Counted from the stretch's first letter, positions 53,127 to 61,687 are shown. The stretch: DNA of 64,000 bases from Neglectibacter sp. X58 (GCF_009936035.1 NZ_QWEO01000008.1:49791-113790); one strand, 5' to 3'. Notes: generated by a model not told the origin, from the sequence alone. Translations and numbers: made by a program.

Positions 53127-53762
53127 GAGCATTTTCAATAATGTTTTGCATCACTTCAACGCTCCTGCTCAAATCCCCCGATAGAAGACAGTTTTTATAT
53201 TTTACGATAATAAAATCTGTTTTGATAAGTGCCAATTTTTCCTTGTAATATCCCGCGATTTTTTCAACGAGTTCCGAAAGATAAAAACTTGCCCATATTC
53301 ACTTCAAGGCTGAAGAAATCTTCTCTTGAAGCTGTTATAATCTGTGAAACATAACACTCGATTCCGTCCGCTTTTTCATTGATGTTTTCAGCGGTTTTGT
53401 GCTGCTTTTCCGCGTCCGGATACAAATTTTTCGACAGTGCTACCGAGTACAATTTTATCGCGGAAAGTGGCGTTTTAATATCGTGTGAGAACGATAGCAG
53501 CTTGTCCTCCTTTTCCGTTTTCGCACTTACAATCAATACGGGCGTGTTGCTTGACCTGCGGATTTTTTCCAGAACATAAAATCCGTCCTTACCGGGCAGC
53601 ATGATGTCAAGCACAAAAAGCCTTGCGCCGTATCTTTCGTACAGCAGCAAGGCTTTTTCAACTGTTTGAACCGCCGATACCGTATAATTTTCCGCACGGA
53701 GAAAATCACACAGCAGGTCGGCAAGCTCCTTTGTTGTCCTCAACAATAAGAATATCTATACT
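53100..53762 (-). pseudogene. Response regulator fused to histidine kinase by deletion, frameshifted
   Basis: Reading leftwards: DILIVEDN, a one-base shift near 53728, then ELADLLCDFLRAENYTVSAV and FVLDIMLPGKDGFYVLEKI of a receiver domain up to EKEDKLL. There the frame runs directly into SFSHDIKTPLSAIKLYSVA of a HisKA domain. Another shift near 53278 leads to DLSRSVEVMQNIIENALKYG of the ATPase domain, which ends at 53100. The regulator's DNA-binding domain and the kinase's sensor part are lost. Remnant of a two-component system beside an ABC transporter. Confidence 0.8.
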
Positions 53763-53763
53763 A

Positions 53764-53968
53764 CCGACCTAATTCCAGAAGCCAGTTATCCAATACACGC
53801 TCCCGTTCTCTCAACTGCGTGGAACAGTCGCTTAAGTCGTACTCTCCCTTTATGTTCCCGTCAACAATGTACATGACCCTTGTACATTTTGCCGCGTGCC
53901 GCGACCTTAACATCGTGAGTAACGAGCATGATTGTTGTTCCCTCAGAATTTAATTTTACAAGCTCTTC
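53764..53968 (-). pseudogene. ABC transporter ATPase, C-terminal fragment
   Basis: Reading leftwards: EELVKLNSEGTTIMLVTHDV (H-loop) KVAARGKMY, then a frameshift, then MYIVDGNIKGEYDLSDCSTQ and LRERERVLDNWLLELG with a stop. It is the end of a BceA/FtsE-like ATPase as found with VanRS/BceRS-type systems. Walker motifs are missing. Confidence 0.75.
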
Positions 53969-53974
53969 CATTCC

Positions 53975-54391
53975 TTATTGAGCTAAAAAACTGCGAACAA
54001 ATATCACTAAACTAAACTCCAGCAGCACCCCGCCAAAACACTTCTCTATCGTCCGCAAGCTATACTTTTTCATCCGCTTTTTGATCGCCACGACCCCCGC
54101 GGACAGAGCGAACCACCAGATATATGTCCCGGTAAACACGCCGGTCACCAAGAGCGCTCCGTCCAGTGGAGCCATCCCGCCGCTCGGCCCGAACCATGAG
54201 AACGCAAACAGGAACGTCAGTATCGCCGCCGGGTTGGTGATGCCCACCACGAAGGAGGACAGGAACAGCTTTGCGCCTTGAGCGGGCTGGGCCAGGGACT
54301 CAGATGCCGTGTCTTTTTTCAGCAGCAGGTTGTCGGAATTATAAAGGGCGCGCTCCTCGTCAAAGGTCTTGTTTTCGATAATTTCTCTCAT
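53975..54391 (-). CDS. Chimeric ORF: DUF3737 N-terminus fused to LysE-type transporter C-terminus
   Basis: 138 residues. The first 26 (MREIIENKTFDEERALYNSD) are the start of a DUF3737 protein. From about residue 34 the sequence is the second half of a LysE/RhtB-like amino-acid exporter: LSSFVVGITNPAAILTFLFA, GVFTGTYIWWFALSAGV and GGVLLEFSLVIFV, three membrane segments. The frame is intact and has AAAGGAAG before the ATG at 54391, so a product could be made. Function doubtful. Confidence 0.65.
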   Translation of the reverse strand: MREIIENKTFDEERALYNSDNLLLKKDTASESLAQPAQGAKLFLSSFVVGITNPAAILTFLFAFSWFGPSGGMAPLDGALLVTGVFTGTYIWWFALSAGVVAIKKRMKKYSLRTIEKCFGGVLLEFSLVIFVRSFLAQ

Positions 54392-54413
54392 GATAGGTTC
54401 TTCCTTTCGCAAA

Positions 54414-54644
54414 TTATTTTTTCGCTTTCTGCATTTCATAGACCAGATAGTCCAGACAGTCAATGCGCTTTTGCTCCCGGTGCATGGCGTCCAGCAGCTT
54501 GCGGCGGTGGTTTTGCAGAAGCTTGAGGCCCTCCTTCTCCCGCTTTTCCTCCATATCCTCCATAAACTGGCAGATGCATTTTTCATCGCAGCCCGCGTCC
54601 CGCAGGTTCTGCTCAATGGCTTCCTTCGTGTGATGTGCCCGCAT
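54414..54644 (-). CDS. Small charged helical protein, unknown function
   Basis: 76 residues: RAHHTKEAIEQNLRDAGCDE, CICQFMEDMEEKREKEGLKL and a basic helical end. Likely a helical hairpin with paired Cys. GGGGG lies before the ATG at 54644. Upstream of the DUF3737 start as in intact loci and divergent from the LysR gene, which may control it. Confidence 0.65.
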   Translation of the reverse strand: MRAHHTKEAIEQNLRDAGCDEKCICQFMEDMEEKREKEGLKLLQNHRRKLLDAMHREQKRIDCLDYLVYEMQKAKK

Positions 54645-54728
54645 TTTTGCACCCCCTTTGCTTGATGGGCCTATTATAACTCGTCCAAATCGGAAAAACA
54701 AATACTTTGATGTTATACCACAGTATGC

Positions 54729-54757
54729 TTGACAGCTATACTTCTTTCTGCTATGCT
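54729..54757 (+). promoter_or_regulatory. Promoter of the LysR gene
   Basis: TTGACA (54729-54734), 17 bp, TATGCT (54752-54757). Confidence 0.7.
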
Positions 54758-54792
54758 ATAAGTACAAGACTGCACAAAAGGAGGAAACCACA

Positions 54793-55677
54793 GTGGAATT
54801 GCGGGTTTTACAATACTTTCTCGCCGTCACCCGGGAGCAGAACATCCTGCGGGCGGCGGAGTCCCTGAGCCTATCCCAGCCCACCTTATCCCGGCAGATC
54901 CGGGACATGGAGGCGGAGCTGGGCAAGCAGCTTTTCATCCGTGGCAGCCGCTCCATCACTCTCACAGAAGAGGGCATGATCCTGCGCAAGCGGGCCGAGG
55001 AGATTATGGAGTTAGTAAAGAAGGCCGAGGATGAAATCGCCTTAGCGGAAGAGCCGGTGTCCGGCAGCATTACCGTAGGGGCCGGCGAAACTGACGGCCT
55101 GCGGGTGCTGGTTCGTGCGGTGCAGGCCCTGCGGGAAGAATGGCCAGGCGTGCATTTCCACGTGGTCAGTGGGGACAAGTGCTCCGTCATTGAACAACTG
55201 GACGGCGGGCTCATCGACTTTGGCGTGGTATTCGGGGACTTCGACAAGACTAAATATGAGTATATCCCGGTGCCTTGTATGGAGCATTTCGGGGTGCTCA
55301 TGCGCAAAGACGACCCATTGGCAGAGAGGGAGAGCATCGACCCAAAAGAGCTGTGGAACAAACCACTGATCGTCTCCAGGCAGGCCCAGTGCGATGCAAC
55401 TCTGCCGGAGCTTTTAGGGCGCAAACAAGAAAAGCTGAACATTGTGGGTAGCTATAATCTGCTGTTTTCCGGTTCGCTGATGGTAGAGGAGGGCATGGGC
55501 TATGCCCTGGCCTTTGACAAAATCGTGGACACCGGCGCGGACAGTAATCTTTGTTTCCGGCCCCTTTCCCTGCAAAATGAGATTCCCATGTTTGTGCTGT
55601 GGAAGAAATATCAGATGTTTACCAAGGCGGCGGAGAAGTTCCTCATAAAGCTGCGGGAGCTGGAAGATGAAAGTTAG
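54793..55677 (+). CDS. LysR family transcriptional regulator
   Basis: 294 residues. N-terminal winged helix (LRVLQYFLAVTREQNILRAA, then LSLSQPTLSRQIRDMEAELG) and a periplasmic-binding-like effector domain (about 90-290). GTG start 8 nt after AAAGGAGG. Its end overlaps the hydrolase gene by 11 nt. It may control the hydrolase and the divergent small gene. Effector unknown. Confidence 0.92.
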   Translation: MELRVLQYFLAVTREQNILRAAESLSLSQPTLSRQIRDMEAELGKQLFIRGSRSITLTEEGMILRKRAEEIMELVKKAEDEIALAEEPVSGSITVGAGETDGLRVLVRAVQALREEWPGVHFHVVSGDKCSVIEQLDGGLIDFGVVFGDFDKTKYEYIPVPCMEHFGVLMRKDDPLAERESIDPKELWNKPLIVSRQAQCDATLPELLGRKQEKLNIVGSYNLLFSGSLMVEEGMGYALAFDKIVDTGADSNLCFRPLSLQNEIPMFVLWKKYQMFTKAAEKFLIKLRELEDES

Positions 55678-56584
55678 TCTGCTTTTGTGCGCAGCGCTTA
55701 TGCTGGGTTTAGCCGCCTGCGCCGCTGGTGAGAGCGCCAGTGCGCCCACCCCGTCTCCCAGGCAGACGATCACACAAAGCACAAACCAATCGGAAACCAC
55801 CCCAAAACTACAAGAAAACAATAATATAGAAGGAGAATGTACAATGGAAGTCTTAAACTTTGAGCGGGAGGGCAAGAAAATCTATGGTGAGCTGTACCTG
55901 CCAGCAGGTGACGGGCCATTCCCTACCGTCATCATGGCCCATGGCTTTGACGGTCAGTGCGCCCACAATCGGCCCTATGCGGAGATTTTCGCTCAAAACG
56001 GCATCGCCGCCTACATTTTCGACTTTATCGGCGGCGGCAACGATATCCAAAGCGACGGCGCGACCACGGAGATGTCCGTGCTCACCGAGGCGGCAGACAT
56101 GGTGGTGGTGCTGGACGGTCTTGCCGCCCTTGACAAAATAGACAATAAAAATATCTTCTTAGCCGGGCAAAGTCAGGGTGGATTTGTAGCCTCCTACATT
56201 GCGGGCACCCAGCCGGAAAGGGTGCGGGGGCTGGTAGCGATCTTCCCGGCTTACGTGCTGCAGGATGACGCCAGAAAGCGCATGGAGGGTCGTGAGCTGC
56301 CGGAGACCGAAGAAATCATGGGCCTGCTGCTGGGCAAAATTTATGCCGAGGATGCCACGTCCTTCGACATCTACGATGTGATCAAGAATTACCCCGGCCC
56401 GGCGCTGCTGATCCACGGTACCGCCGACCAGTTGGTGCCCATCGACTACTCCCGTCGGGCGGTGGAGGTGTTCCCCTCTGCGGAGCTGGTGGAGATAGAG
56501 GGCGCGGGTCATGGTTTCGACCGCGCAGACGAAGATAGGGCTATCAATTTGTCGCTGGAGTTTGTGAAAGAGAATCTTCTGTAG
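55667..56584 (+). CDS. Alpha/beta hydrolase with lipoprotein leader and internal start
   Basis: 305 residues from the first ATG. A lipoprotein signal (LLLCAALMLGLAAC, Cys about 18) and a Ser/Thr/Pro-rich linker precede the hydrolase domain (residues 60-305) with HGFDGQ, nucleophile GQSQGG, and HGTADQLVP and GAGHGFD for the catalytic Asp and His. An in-frame ATG at 55844 has AGAAGGAG 8 nt before and would give a 246-residue cytoplasmic enzyme. Both forms may be made. Esterase-like; substrate unknown. Confidence 0.85.
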   Translation: MKVSLLLCAALMLGLAACAAGESASAPTPSPRQTITQSTNQSETTPKLQENNNIEGECTMEVLNFEREGKKIYGELYLPAGDGPFPTVIMAHGFDGQCAHNRPYAEIFAQNGIAAYIFDFIGGGNDIQSDGATTEMSVLTEAADMVVVLDGLAALDKIDNKNIFLAGQSQGGFVASYIAGTQPERVRGLVAIFPAYVLQDDARKRMEGRELPETEEIMGLLLGKIYAEDATSFDIYDVIKNYPGPALLIHGTADQLVPIDYSRRAVEVFPSAELVEIEGAGHGFDRADEDRAINLSLEFVKENLL

Positions 56585-56776
56585 GTAAAACAAATATATG
56601 CTTTTTGAGTATACCACACCATAGCGCATAGGCATTTGATTTATTCTCTCCCAGATGGTAAAATGACTTTATCGTAAACACGCATTTCACGCAAAAACTG
56701 CCAGCGCCTATGCTTCCTGTAGGGAAAGCCTAGGGACGAGATAGAGGAAATCGCCGGATACTTTGGAAAATAGGGC

Positions 56777-56807
56777 TTGACATGGAGTACACTCAAACTT
56801 ATATAAT
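56777..56807 (+). promoter_or_regulatory. 19-bp-spacer promoter (MerR-type candidate)
   Basis: TTGACA (56777-56782) and TATAAT (56802-56807), 19 bp apart, with GAGT-AC-ACTC dyad in the spacer. A TATATA at 56800 would give 17 bp, so MerR control is a suggestion. Confidence 0.6.
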
Positions 56808-56834
56808 TTAAGAAAACAGGAAAGGACGCTGCGT

Positions 56835-57956
56835 ATGAAAAATTTTGGTTTTGGCTTGATGCGCCTGCCCACCACTGACCCGGCAAACGCCGGGGCCATC
56901 GACGTGGAGCAGGTCAAGAAGATGGTGGACTTGTTCATCGAGAAAGGCTTTACTTACTTTGACACCGCCTGGATGTACTGCGGCTTCCAGAGCGAGCCTA
57001 CCATCAAGGAAGTCCTCACCAGCCGCTACCCCAGGGACAAATTTACCCTGGCAAGCAAGTTGCATAACGGTTTCTTCAACAGCTTTGAGGACAGGGACAA
57101 TGTGTTCCATGAGCAGCTAAAAAAGACCGGCGTGGACTATTTCGACTATTATATGCTCCACGGCATCGAGTCCGGCAGCTACCCCAAGTATGAGCAGTTT
57201 GACTGCTTTAACTGGCTGAAAGATAAGAAGGAAAAGGGCTTGGTGAAAACGGCGGGTATCTCTTTCCACGCCACCGCCGAGCTGCTGGACGAAATTTTGA
57301 CCAAGTACCCCTTCATCGAGTTTGTCCAGCTTCAAATCAACTATCTTGACTGGGAAAGTGAGTGGATTCAGTCCCGCAAGTGCTACGAAGTGGCTGTCAA
57401 GCACGGCAAGTGGGTGACGGTTATGGAGCCGGTCAAGGGCGGCACGCTGGCGAAGGTGCCCGGTGAAGTGGAGGATTTGTTCAAAGCTCACGACGCGAAA
57501 ACTTCTCCCGCAAGCTGGGCGATTCGTTTTGCGGCCAGCTTGCCGGAAGTGAAGATGGTACTTTCCGGCATGAGCAATCTTGCCCAGATGAAAGACAATC
57601 TCAGCTTTATGGAGGACTTCAAGCCCCTGACCGACGAGGAGACCGCCATGGTGTTCAAAGCGGCGGAGATCATTAACAGCCAGATTGCCGTACCCTGCAC
57701 GGGCTGCTCCTACTGCACAGAGGGATGCCCACAGAAAATCGCCATCCCCCAGTATTTCTCCCTGTACAACGAGGATATGCGGGAACATTTGGAAGAAAAG
57801 GGCTGGACGGTAAATTTCACCAACTACGCCAACCTGACGAAGAGCTTCGGCGCGGCAAAGGACTGTATTGCCTGCGGCCAGTGTGAGGAGATGTGCCCCC
57901 AACATCTGCCCATTATTAAGAAACTGAAAGAGGTTTCGGCGCATTTTGACAGGTAA
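56835..57956 (+). CDS. Aldo/keto reductase with C-terminal 4Fe-4S ferredoxin domain (second copy)
   Basis: 373 residues, clearly a paralogue of 5799-6920, same length and domain order: FGFGLMRLP, YFDTAWMY, LQINYLDWESE, and two cluster motifs CTGCSYCTEGCPQ and CIACGQCEEMCPQ. AAAGGA precedes the ATG. Reduces an unknown carbonyl compound. Although inside the second accessory region it is intact, has its own promoter and a good terminator. Confidence 0.92.
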   Translation: MKNFGFGLMRLPTTDPANAGAIDVEQVKKMVDLFIEKGFTYFDTAWMYCGFQSEPTIKEVLTSRYPRDKFTLASKLHNGFFNSFEDRDNVFHEQLKKTGVDYFDYYMLHGIESGSYPKYEQFDCFNWLKDKKEKGLVKTAGISFHATAELLDEILTKYPFIEFVQLQINYLDWESEWIQSRKCYEVAVKHGKWVTVMEPVKGGTLAKVPGEVEDLFKAHDAKTSPASWAIRFAASLPEVKMVLSGMSNLAQMKDNLSFMEDFKPLTDEETAMVFKAAEIINSQIAVPCTGCSYCTEGCPQKIAIPQYFSLYNEDMREHLEEKGWTVNFTNYANLTKSFGAAKDCIACGQCEEMCPQHLPIIKKLKEVSAHFDR

Positions 57957-57967
57957 TCAAAACATAA

Positions 57968-58000
57968 AAGGGCCGGTGGGAAGTAACTCTCACCGGCCTT
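57968..58000 (+). terminator. Terminator of the second aldo/keto reductase
   Basis: Stem GGCCGGTG/CACCGGCC with a 12-nt loop, then TTCTTTCTTT. Confidence 0.75.
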
Positions 58001-58011
58001 CTTTCTTTGCA

Positions 58012-58175
58012 CTATTTTCGTTTCGTCCAATAGACCCCATGGAACAAACATCCCATCAAAGTGGACACCCCTGCCAGCGCGTAGGTCAGCACATACCCCG
58101 CCCCGGCAGACACCGCGCCCCAGATGGCCGTGCCCGCGCCGTTGCCGATGTCACCCATGAGCATGAAGCTGGGAT
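58012..58175 (-). pseudogene. MFS transporter, C-terminal fragment
   Basis: Last 54 or so residues: MGDIGNGAGTAIWGAVSAGA, GYVLTYALAGVSTLMGCLFH and a basic end YWTKRK. Two membrane helices with the glycine-rich pattern of MFS helices. Cut at about 58175. Confidence 0.6.
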
Positions 58176-58190
58176 TCAAATTCCTCCCGG

Positions 58191-58618
58191 TCAAAGAGCA
58201 TTTCCGCGCTGCCGCCGTCCACCACCGCATACACCGTCAAGGCAGATGTTCATCAATTTTGTGGAATCATAGGATTTTACAGTGTTGTAGATATTGCGGA
58301 ACATTGCGGTTGATTTCGCCGCCGTGGAATAGTCATCCCCTTTTTCCAAATCAATGTCCACACCGTCGCACCACGGATATTTCTCCATGATCCGCACAAG
58401 CTCCGAAAGGAACATATCCTGCGCCCCGTCCGTGTTCTCACGCAGCGCCTTAAAAATGCTGTTCGTGCCGTCATTGGCGACCGTCAGCAGCCACCTGATG
58501 TGCGGCCACTTGCTGATATACGTCCGCATGGTGGAACCCGCCGCGATGGAAACGCCGCTTTCGTAAATTTCCCCGGTTGCCCTGACCTTGAAGGAGAACA
58601 GCCCAATCTGACTACGGC
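58191..58618 (-). pseudogene. GH18-like phage/element protein, internal fragment
   Basis: FKVRATGEIYESGVSIAAGS, HIRWLLTVANDGTNSIFKAL, and the family 18 glycosidase signature DGVDIDLEKGDD, then FRNIYNTVKSYDSTKLMNIC. The catalytic Glu is present. Both ends are missing; it is joined to the Rep gene upstream and to other debris downstream. Confidence 0.65.
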
Positions 58619-58807
58619 GGTACGGATAGCGTCGATACTTTCCCGGTTGATCTGTGACAGCCCCGCAAGGGTGTAGTCCCAATCTTCGGGCAGGGAAAGC
58701 ATTTGCGACAAAAGCCCCTTTGCCTTTAATGTCAGTTCCTTGTTGCGTAAATGGTGGTTGCTCATAACGGTATAGCCCTTGTTGCGCTCCACTCGGAAAA
58801 CTGCCAT
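58612..58807 (-). pseudogene. Conjugative-transposon replication protein (helix-turn-helix), N-terminal fragment
   Basis: AVFRVERNKGYTVMSNHHLR, LKAKGLLSQMLSLPEDWDYT and INRESIDAIRTAV form the winged-helix N-terminus of the RepA/DUF6017-like protein of Tn1549-type elements. The match stops near 58618. TCACTCCTTTGG upstream gives AAAGGAG before the ATG at 58807. Confidence 0.75.
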
Positions 58808-58866
58808 AGCTTCATCACTCCTTTGGTTGTGGATTTGTTACGCGATAGAACGCCATTTTGCCGGGG

Positions 58867-59031
58867 TTAGGTATAAATCCCTGTCCCCGGCAAAAGTGCG
58901 CCCGCAAAGCCGCATATAGCAAAGCTCTTTTCGCCCCTACTGCGTAACATGAGGGCATAAAAAAAGCGGCGTTCCTGTTCTCCCGTGTTGGGATAGAGAA
59001 ACGCCGCGTATGCGTCGTATTCAGTTTTCAT
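58867..59031 (-). CDS. Possible 54-residue element protein
   Basis: Short frame KTEYDAYAAFLYPNTGEQER, FFYALMLRSRGEKSFAICGF ending GTGIYT. Composition is protein-like and it lies directly upstream of the rep fragment on the same strand, but only a weak GAGAAAG precedes the ATG. Not recognised. Confidence 0.4.
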   Translation of the reverse strand: MKTEYDAYAAFLYPNTGEQERRFFYALMLRSRGEKSFAICGFAGALLPGTGIYT

Positions 59032-59199
59032 TTATTCTTTCTCAATGCTGTGTGCTGGTGGCTGGGCTGGCAGGGTTGGGGGCGGCATATCAAGGCTCTT
59101 TCCCTCAAAAGTAGTAAATTGGTAGTAAATTCAGCTTGAAATCCTGCTTGTATGCCCGTAAATCAAGGCTTTTTTGAGATAATCAACCATTTTCTTTTA

Positions 59200-59394
59200 A
59201 AACAATTACCGTAGGGTGTCCGAAACCTACACAACCGACGAATAGCAGAAGCGGGTGAAAATCCGAGAAACTGAGATTGTCTATAACTTCATTGGTACGT
59301 TTGATTTTAAGGGAGCGCGGGAGCAATCCCAAACTGCCCAAGACAAAAATAATGCGAAAGCGGCACAGCTTAATACTACGCCGCCCCTCACTTG
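59200..59394 (+). pseudogene. Large serine recombinase (DUF4368 type), C-terminal remnant
   Basis: The last 45 codons read KIRETEIVYNFIGTFDFKGA and REQSQTAQDKNNAKAAQLNT to a stop at 59394. IVYNFIGxFDF is the typical tail of TnpX/TndX-like recombinases of Tn1549-type elements. A stop lies in frame just upstream. The right 23-bp inverted repeat starts 3 bp after its end. Confidence 0.65.
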
Positions 59395-59396
59395 AA

Positions 59397-59419
59397 ATGT
59401 TTTCTTACGTCACCGCCCC
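59397..59419 (-). repeat. 23-bp inverted repeat, right copy
   Basis: Perfect reverse complement of 52002-52024; followed by a small CCCC/GGGG hairpin and TTTTT. Confidence 0.8.
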
Positions 59420-59454
59420 ATTCGCCGGGGGATTTTTATTGTCTGTATCATGGG

Positions 59455-59612
59455 GTAAAAACCCTCGCCTTAAGGCGAAACCTTTAGGTTAATGGAAGAA
59501 GCCAAAAGTTTAGTAGAGGTAAAGAAGGAGATACTAAACTTGAGGTGAAAGGATATGGAAAATTACCGGAAATCGTCACACTGCACATACGACATAAAAT
59601 ACCATATTAGCC
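59455..59612 (+). mobile_element. IS200/IS605 left end and tnpA start, truncated
   Basis: A subterminal palindrome TCGCCTTAAGGCGA, a ribosome site and ENYRKSSHCTYDIKYHI, the first 18 residues of a Y1 transposase TnpA. The sequence then leaves the family at about 59609. The catalytic region is absent. Confidence 0.65.
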
Positions 59613-59637
59613 GATTGTGGTTCAGTTATGCTACAGA

Positions 59638-60054
59638 TCACACCTCGTCCAGATACACGCTTACCTTGATAATGCGCTCGTTCTGGGCGGAAAGGTACGC
59701 TGGGGAGCGGCGGATGAAATCGAAGAAGCCTTCCTCTGTTTCCTTCTGGGAGACAGAGCAGGAGAAGTGCTGGTTTGCCTCGTTGGGCTCGTAGATCACG
59801 TCCATATGCAGGTGGAAAAACCCTCCGGCAGGGTTGGGGTACTGGCGGATGAGGGTGAAGAAGAAAAGCTCTATCCCGGTGAAATTGTCTGTCACTGTTT
59901 CGAAAAGAAGGGTATCCTCCCCTTCCACCGGAATACGGCACATCTCCTCAAAGGTATCTACCAGTTGGGAAAGGGCCATAGGGGCGTCTGTGGCTTTATC
60001 TAAAAACGCAAAGGCTTTTTGGTTTTCCATGGGAACCACCAAGCGGCGCGGCAT
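59638..60054 (-). CDS. Unknown 138-residue protein downstream of prfC
   Basis: Soluble protein of unknown function: RRLVVPMENQKAFAFLDKAT, LVDTFEEMCRIPVEGEDTLL, FFTLIRQYPNPAGGFFHLHM. AAAGGAG precedes the ATG at 60054. It follows prfC by 25 nt and should be cotranscribed. No motif recognised. Confidence 0.75.
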   Translation of the reverse strand: MPRRLVVPMENQKAFAFLDKATDAPMALSQLVDTFEEMCRIPVEGEDTLLFETVTDNFTGIELFFFTLIRQYPNPAGGFFHLHMDVIYEPNEANQHFSCSVSQKETEEGFFDFIRRSPAYLSAQNERIIKVSVYLDEV

Positions 60055-60079
60055 TCCGCACCGCTCCTTTCTTTGTTTT

Positions 60080-61687
60080 TTACTGCCGGCTGAACTCGGA
60101 GAGCAGCAGGCCCTCGTTATGCTCCAAAGCCCAGTTAATGCTCCACTGGTTGGAGAAGAGCAGCAGGTAGCGGCCTTTCATGTCCTGCACTTTCTTGGTA
60201 TCTGAGGTAAGGTTCAGCTTTTTCAGTTCCATTTCGTCCAGGCCCTCGTTATCGATCCAGCGGATGAAGGAATAGGGCAGGGAGGACATGGCAATCTCTA
60301 CGTTATACTCGTTCTCCATGCGGTACTGGAACACGTCAAACTGCAGGGTGCCCACCACCCCCACAATGACCTCCTCCATGCCGGCGTTTACCTCCTGGAA
60401 AATCTGGATGGCGCCCTCCTGGGCTATCTGGGTGGCCCCCTTGACAAACTGCTTGCGTTTCATGGTGTCCTTCTGGCGCACCAGGCTGAAAAGCTCCGGG
60501 GCAAAGGTGGGAATGCCCTCAAACAAAACCTTCTTTCCCGGGGCGCACAGGGTGTCGCCAATGGAGAAAATGCCGGGGTCGAACACGCCGATAATATCCC
60601 CCGCATAGGCCTCCTCAATGATTTCCCGGCTTTGGGCCATCAACTGCTGGGGCTGGGCAAGCTTTATCTTCCGGTTCCCCTGGACATGCTCCACCTCCAT
60701 GCCCTTTTCAAATTTCCCGCTGCAAATGCGGATAAAAGCGATGCGGTCCCGGTGGGCCTTGTTCATGTTGGCCTGGATTTTAAAGACAAAGGCGGAAAAG
60801 CCTTCATCAAAGGGATCGGCGGTGCCGCCCAGGGCGGGCCGGGGCAGGGGCGGGGTGGTTAGGCGCAGGAAGTTTTCCAGGAAAGGCTCCACGCCGAAAT
60901 TTGTCAGGGCAGAACCAAAGAACACTGGGGAAAGCTTGCCATGGCGCACCTTCTCCTGGTCGAACTCATAGCCAGCCCCGTCTAAAAGCTCCACGTCGTC
61001 CCGGAGGGTGCCGTACAGGTTTTCCCCGATTTCCGTAACCAGCGCCTCATCCTCCAGCTCGTAATCCCGCTCCTCCACCTCCCGGCGGCCGGCGTTTTCC
61101 TCTTCGGGGATAAAGCGCAGCACCTTCTTTTTGCTTCGGTCATATACGCCCTTGAAGTCCACCCCGGAGCCAATGGGCCAGTTGACAGGATAGGTGCCGA
61201 TGCCCAGCTCCTGCTCGATTTCCTCCAAAAGGTCGTAAGGATCCCGGGAATCTCTGTCCATCTTGTTGATGAAGGTGAAAATGGGGATGTCCCGCATGAC
61301 GCACACTTTGAAAAGCTTGCGGGTCTGGGCCTCCACGCCTTTGCCGGCGTCAATCACCATCACGGCGGAATCTGCCGCCATCAAGGTGCGGTAGGTGTCC
61401 TCGGAGAAGTCCTGGTGGCCGGGGGTGTCCAGGATGTTGATGCAGTAGCTGTCATACTGGAACTGCATGACAGAGGAGGTGACGGAAATGCCACGCTGTT
61501 TTTCAATTTCCATCCAGTCGGAGACAGCATGGCGGGAATTGCGCTTGCCCTTTACCATGCCTGCCAGGGTGATGGCCCCGCCGTACAGCAGGAATTTTTC
61601 CGTCAATGTGGTTTTGCCGGCATCCGGGTGGGAGATGATGGCAAAGGTGCGGCGGCGGGTGATCTCGTTTCTATTAGTATCAGGCAC
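60080..61687 (-). CDS. prfC: Peptide chain release factor 3
   Basis: 535-residue translational GTPase that frees RF1/RF2 from the ribosome. G1 SHPDAGKTT, G2/switch RGISVTSSV, G3 DTPGHQD, G4 NKMD, then domain II and the RF3-specific C-terminal domain. GTG start at 61687 after AAGGAGGG. Full length. Confidence 0.95.
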   Translation of the reverse strand: MPDTNRNEITRRRTFAIISHPDAGKTTLTEKFLLYGGAITLAGMVKGKRNSRHAVSDWMEIEKQRGISVTSSVMQFQYDSYCINILDTPGHQDFSEDTYRTLMAADSAVMVIDAGKGVEAQTRKLFKVCVMRDIPIFTFINKMDRDSRDPYDLLEEIEQELGIGTYPVNWPIGSGVDFKGVYDRSKKKVLRFIPEEENAGRREVEERDYELEDEALVTEIGENLYGTLRDDVELLDGAGYEFDQEKVRHGKLSPVFFGSALTNFGVEPFLENFLRLTTPPLPRPALGGTADPFDEGFSAFVFKIQANMNKAHRDRIAFIRICSGKFEKGMEVEHVQGNRKIKLAQPQQLMAQSREIIEEAYAGDIIGVFDPGIFSIGDTLCAPGKKVLFEGIPTFAPELFSLVRQKDTMKRKQFVKGATQIAQEGAIQIFQEVNAGMEEVIVGVVGTLQFDVFQYRMENEYNVEIAMSSLPYSFIRWIDNEGLDEMELKKLNLTSDTKKVQDMKGRYLLLFSNQWSINWALEHNEGLLLSEFSRQ

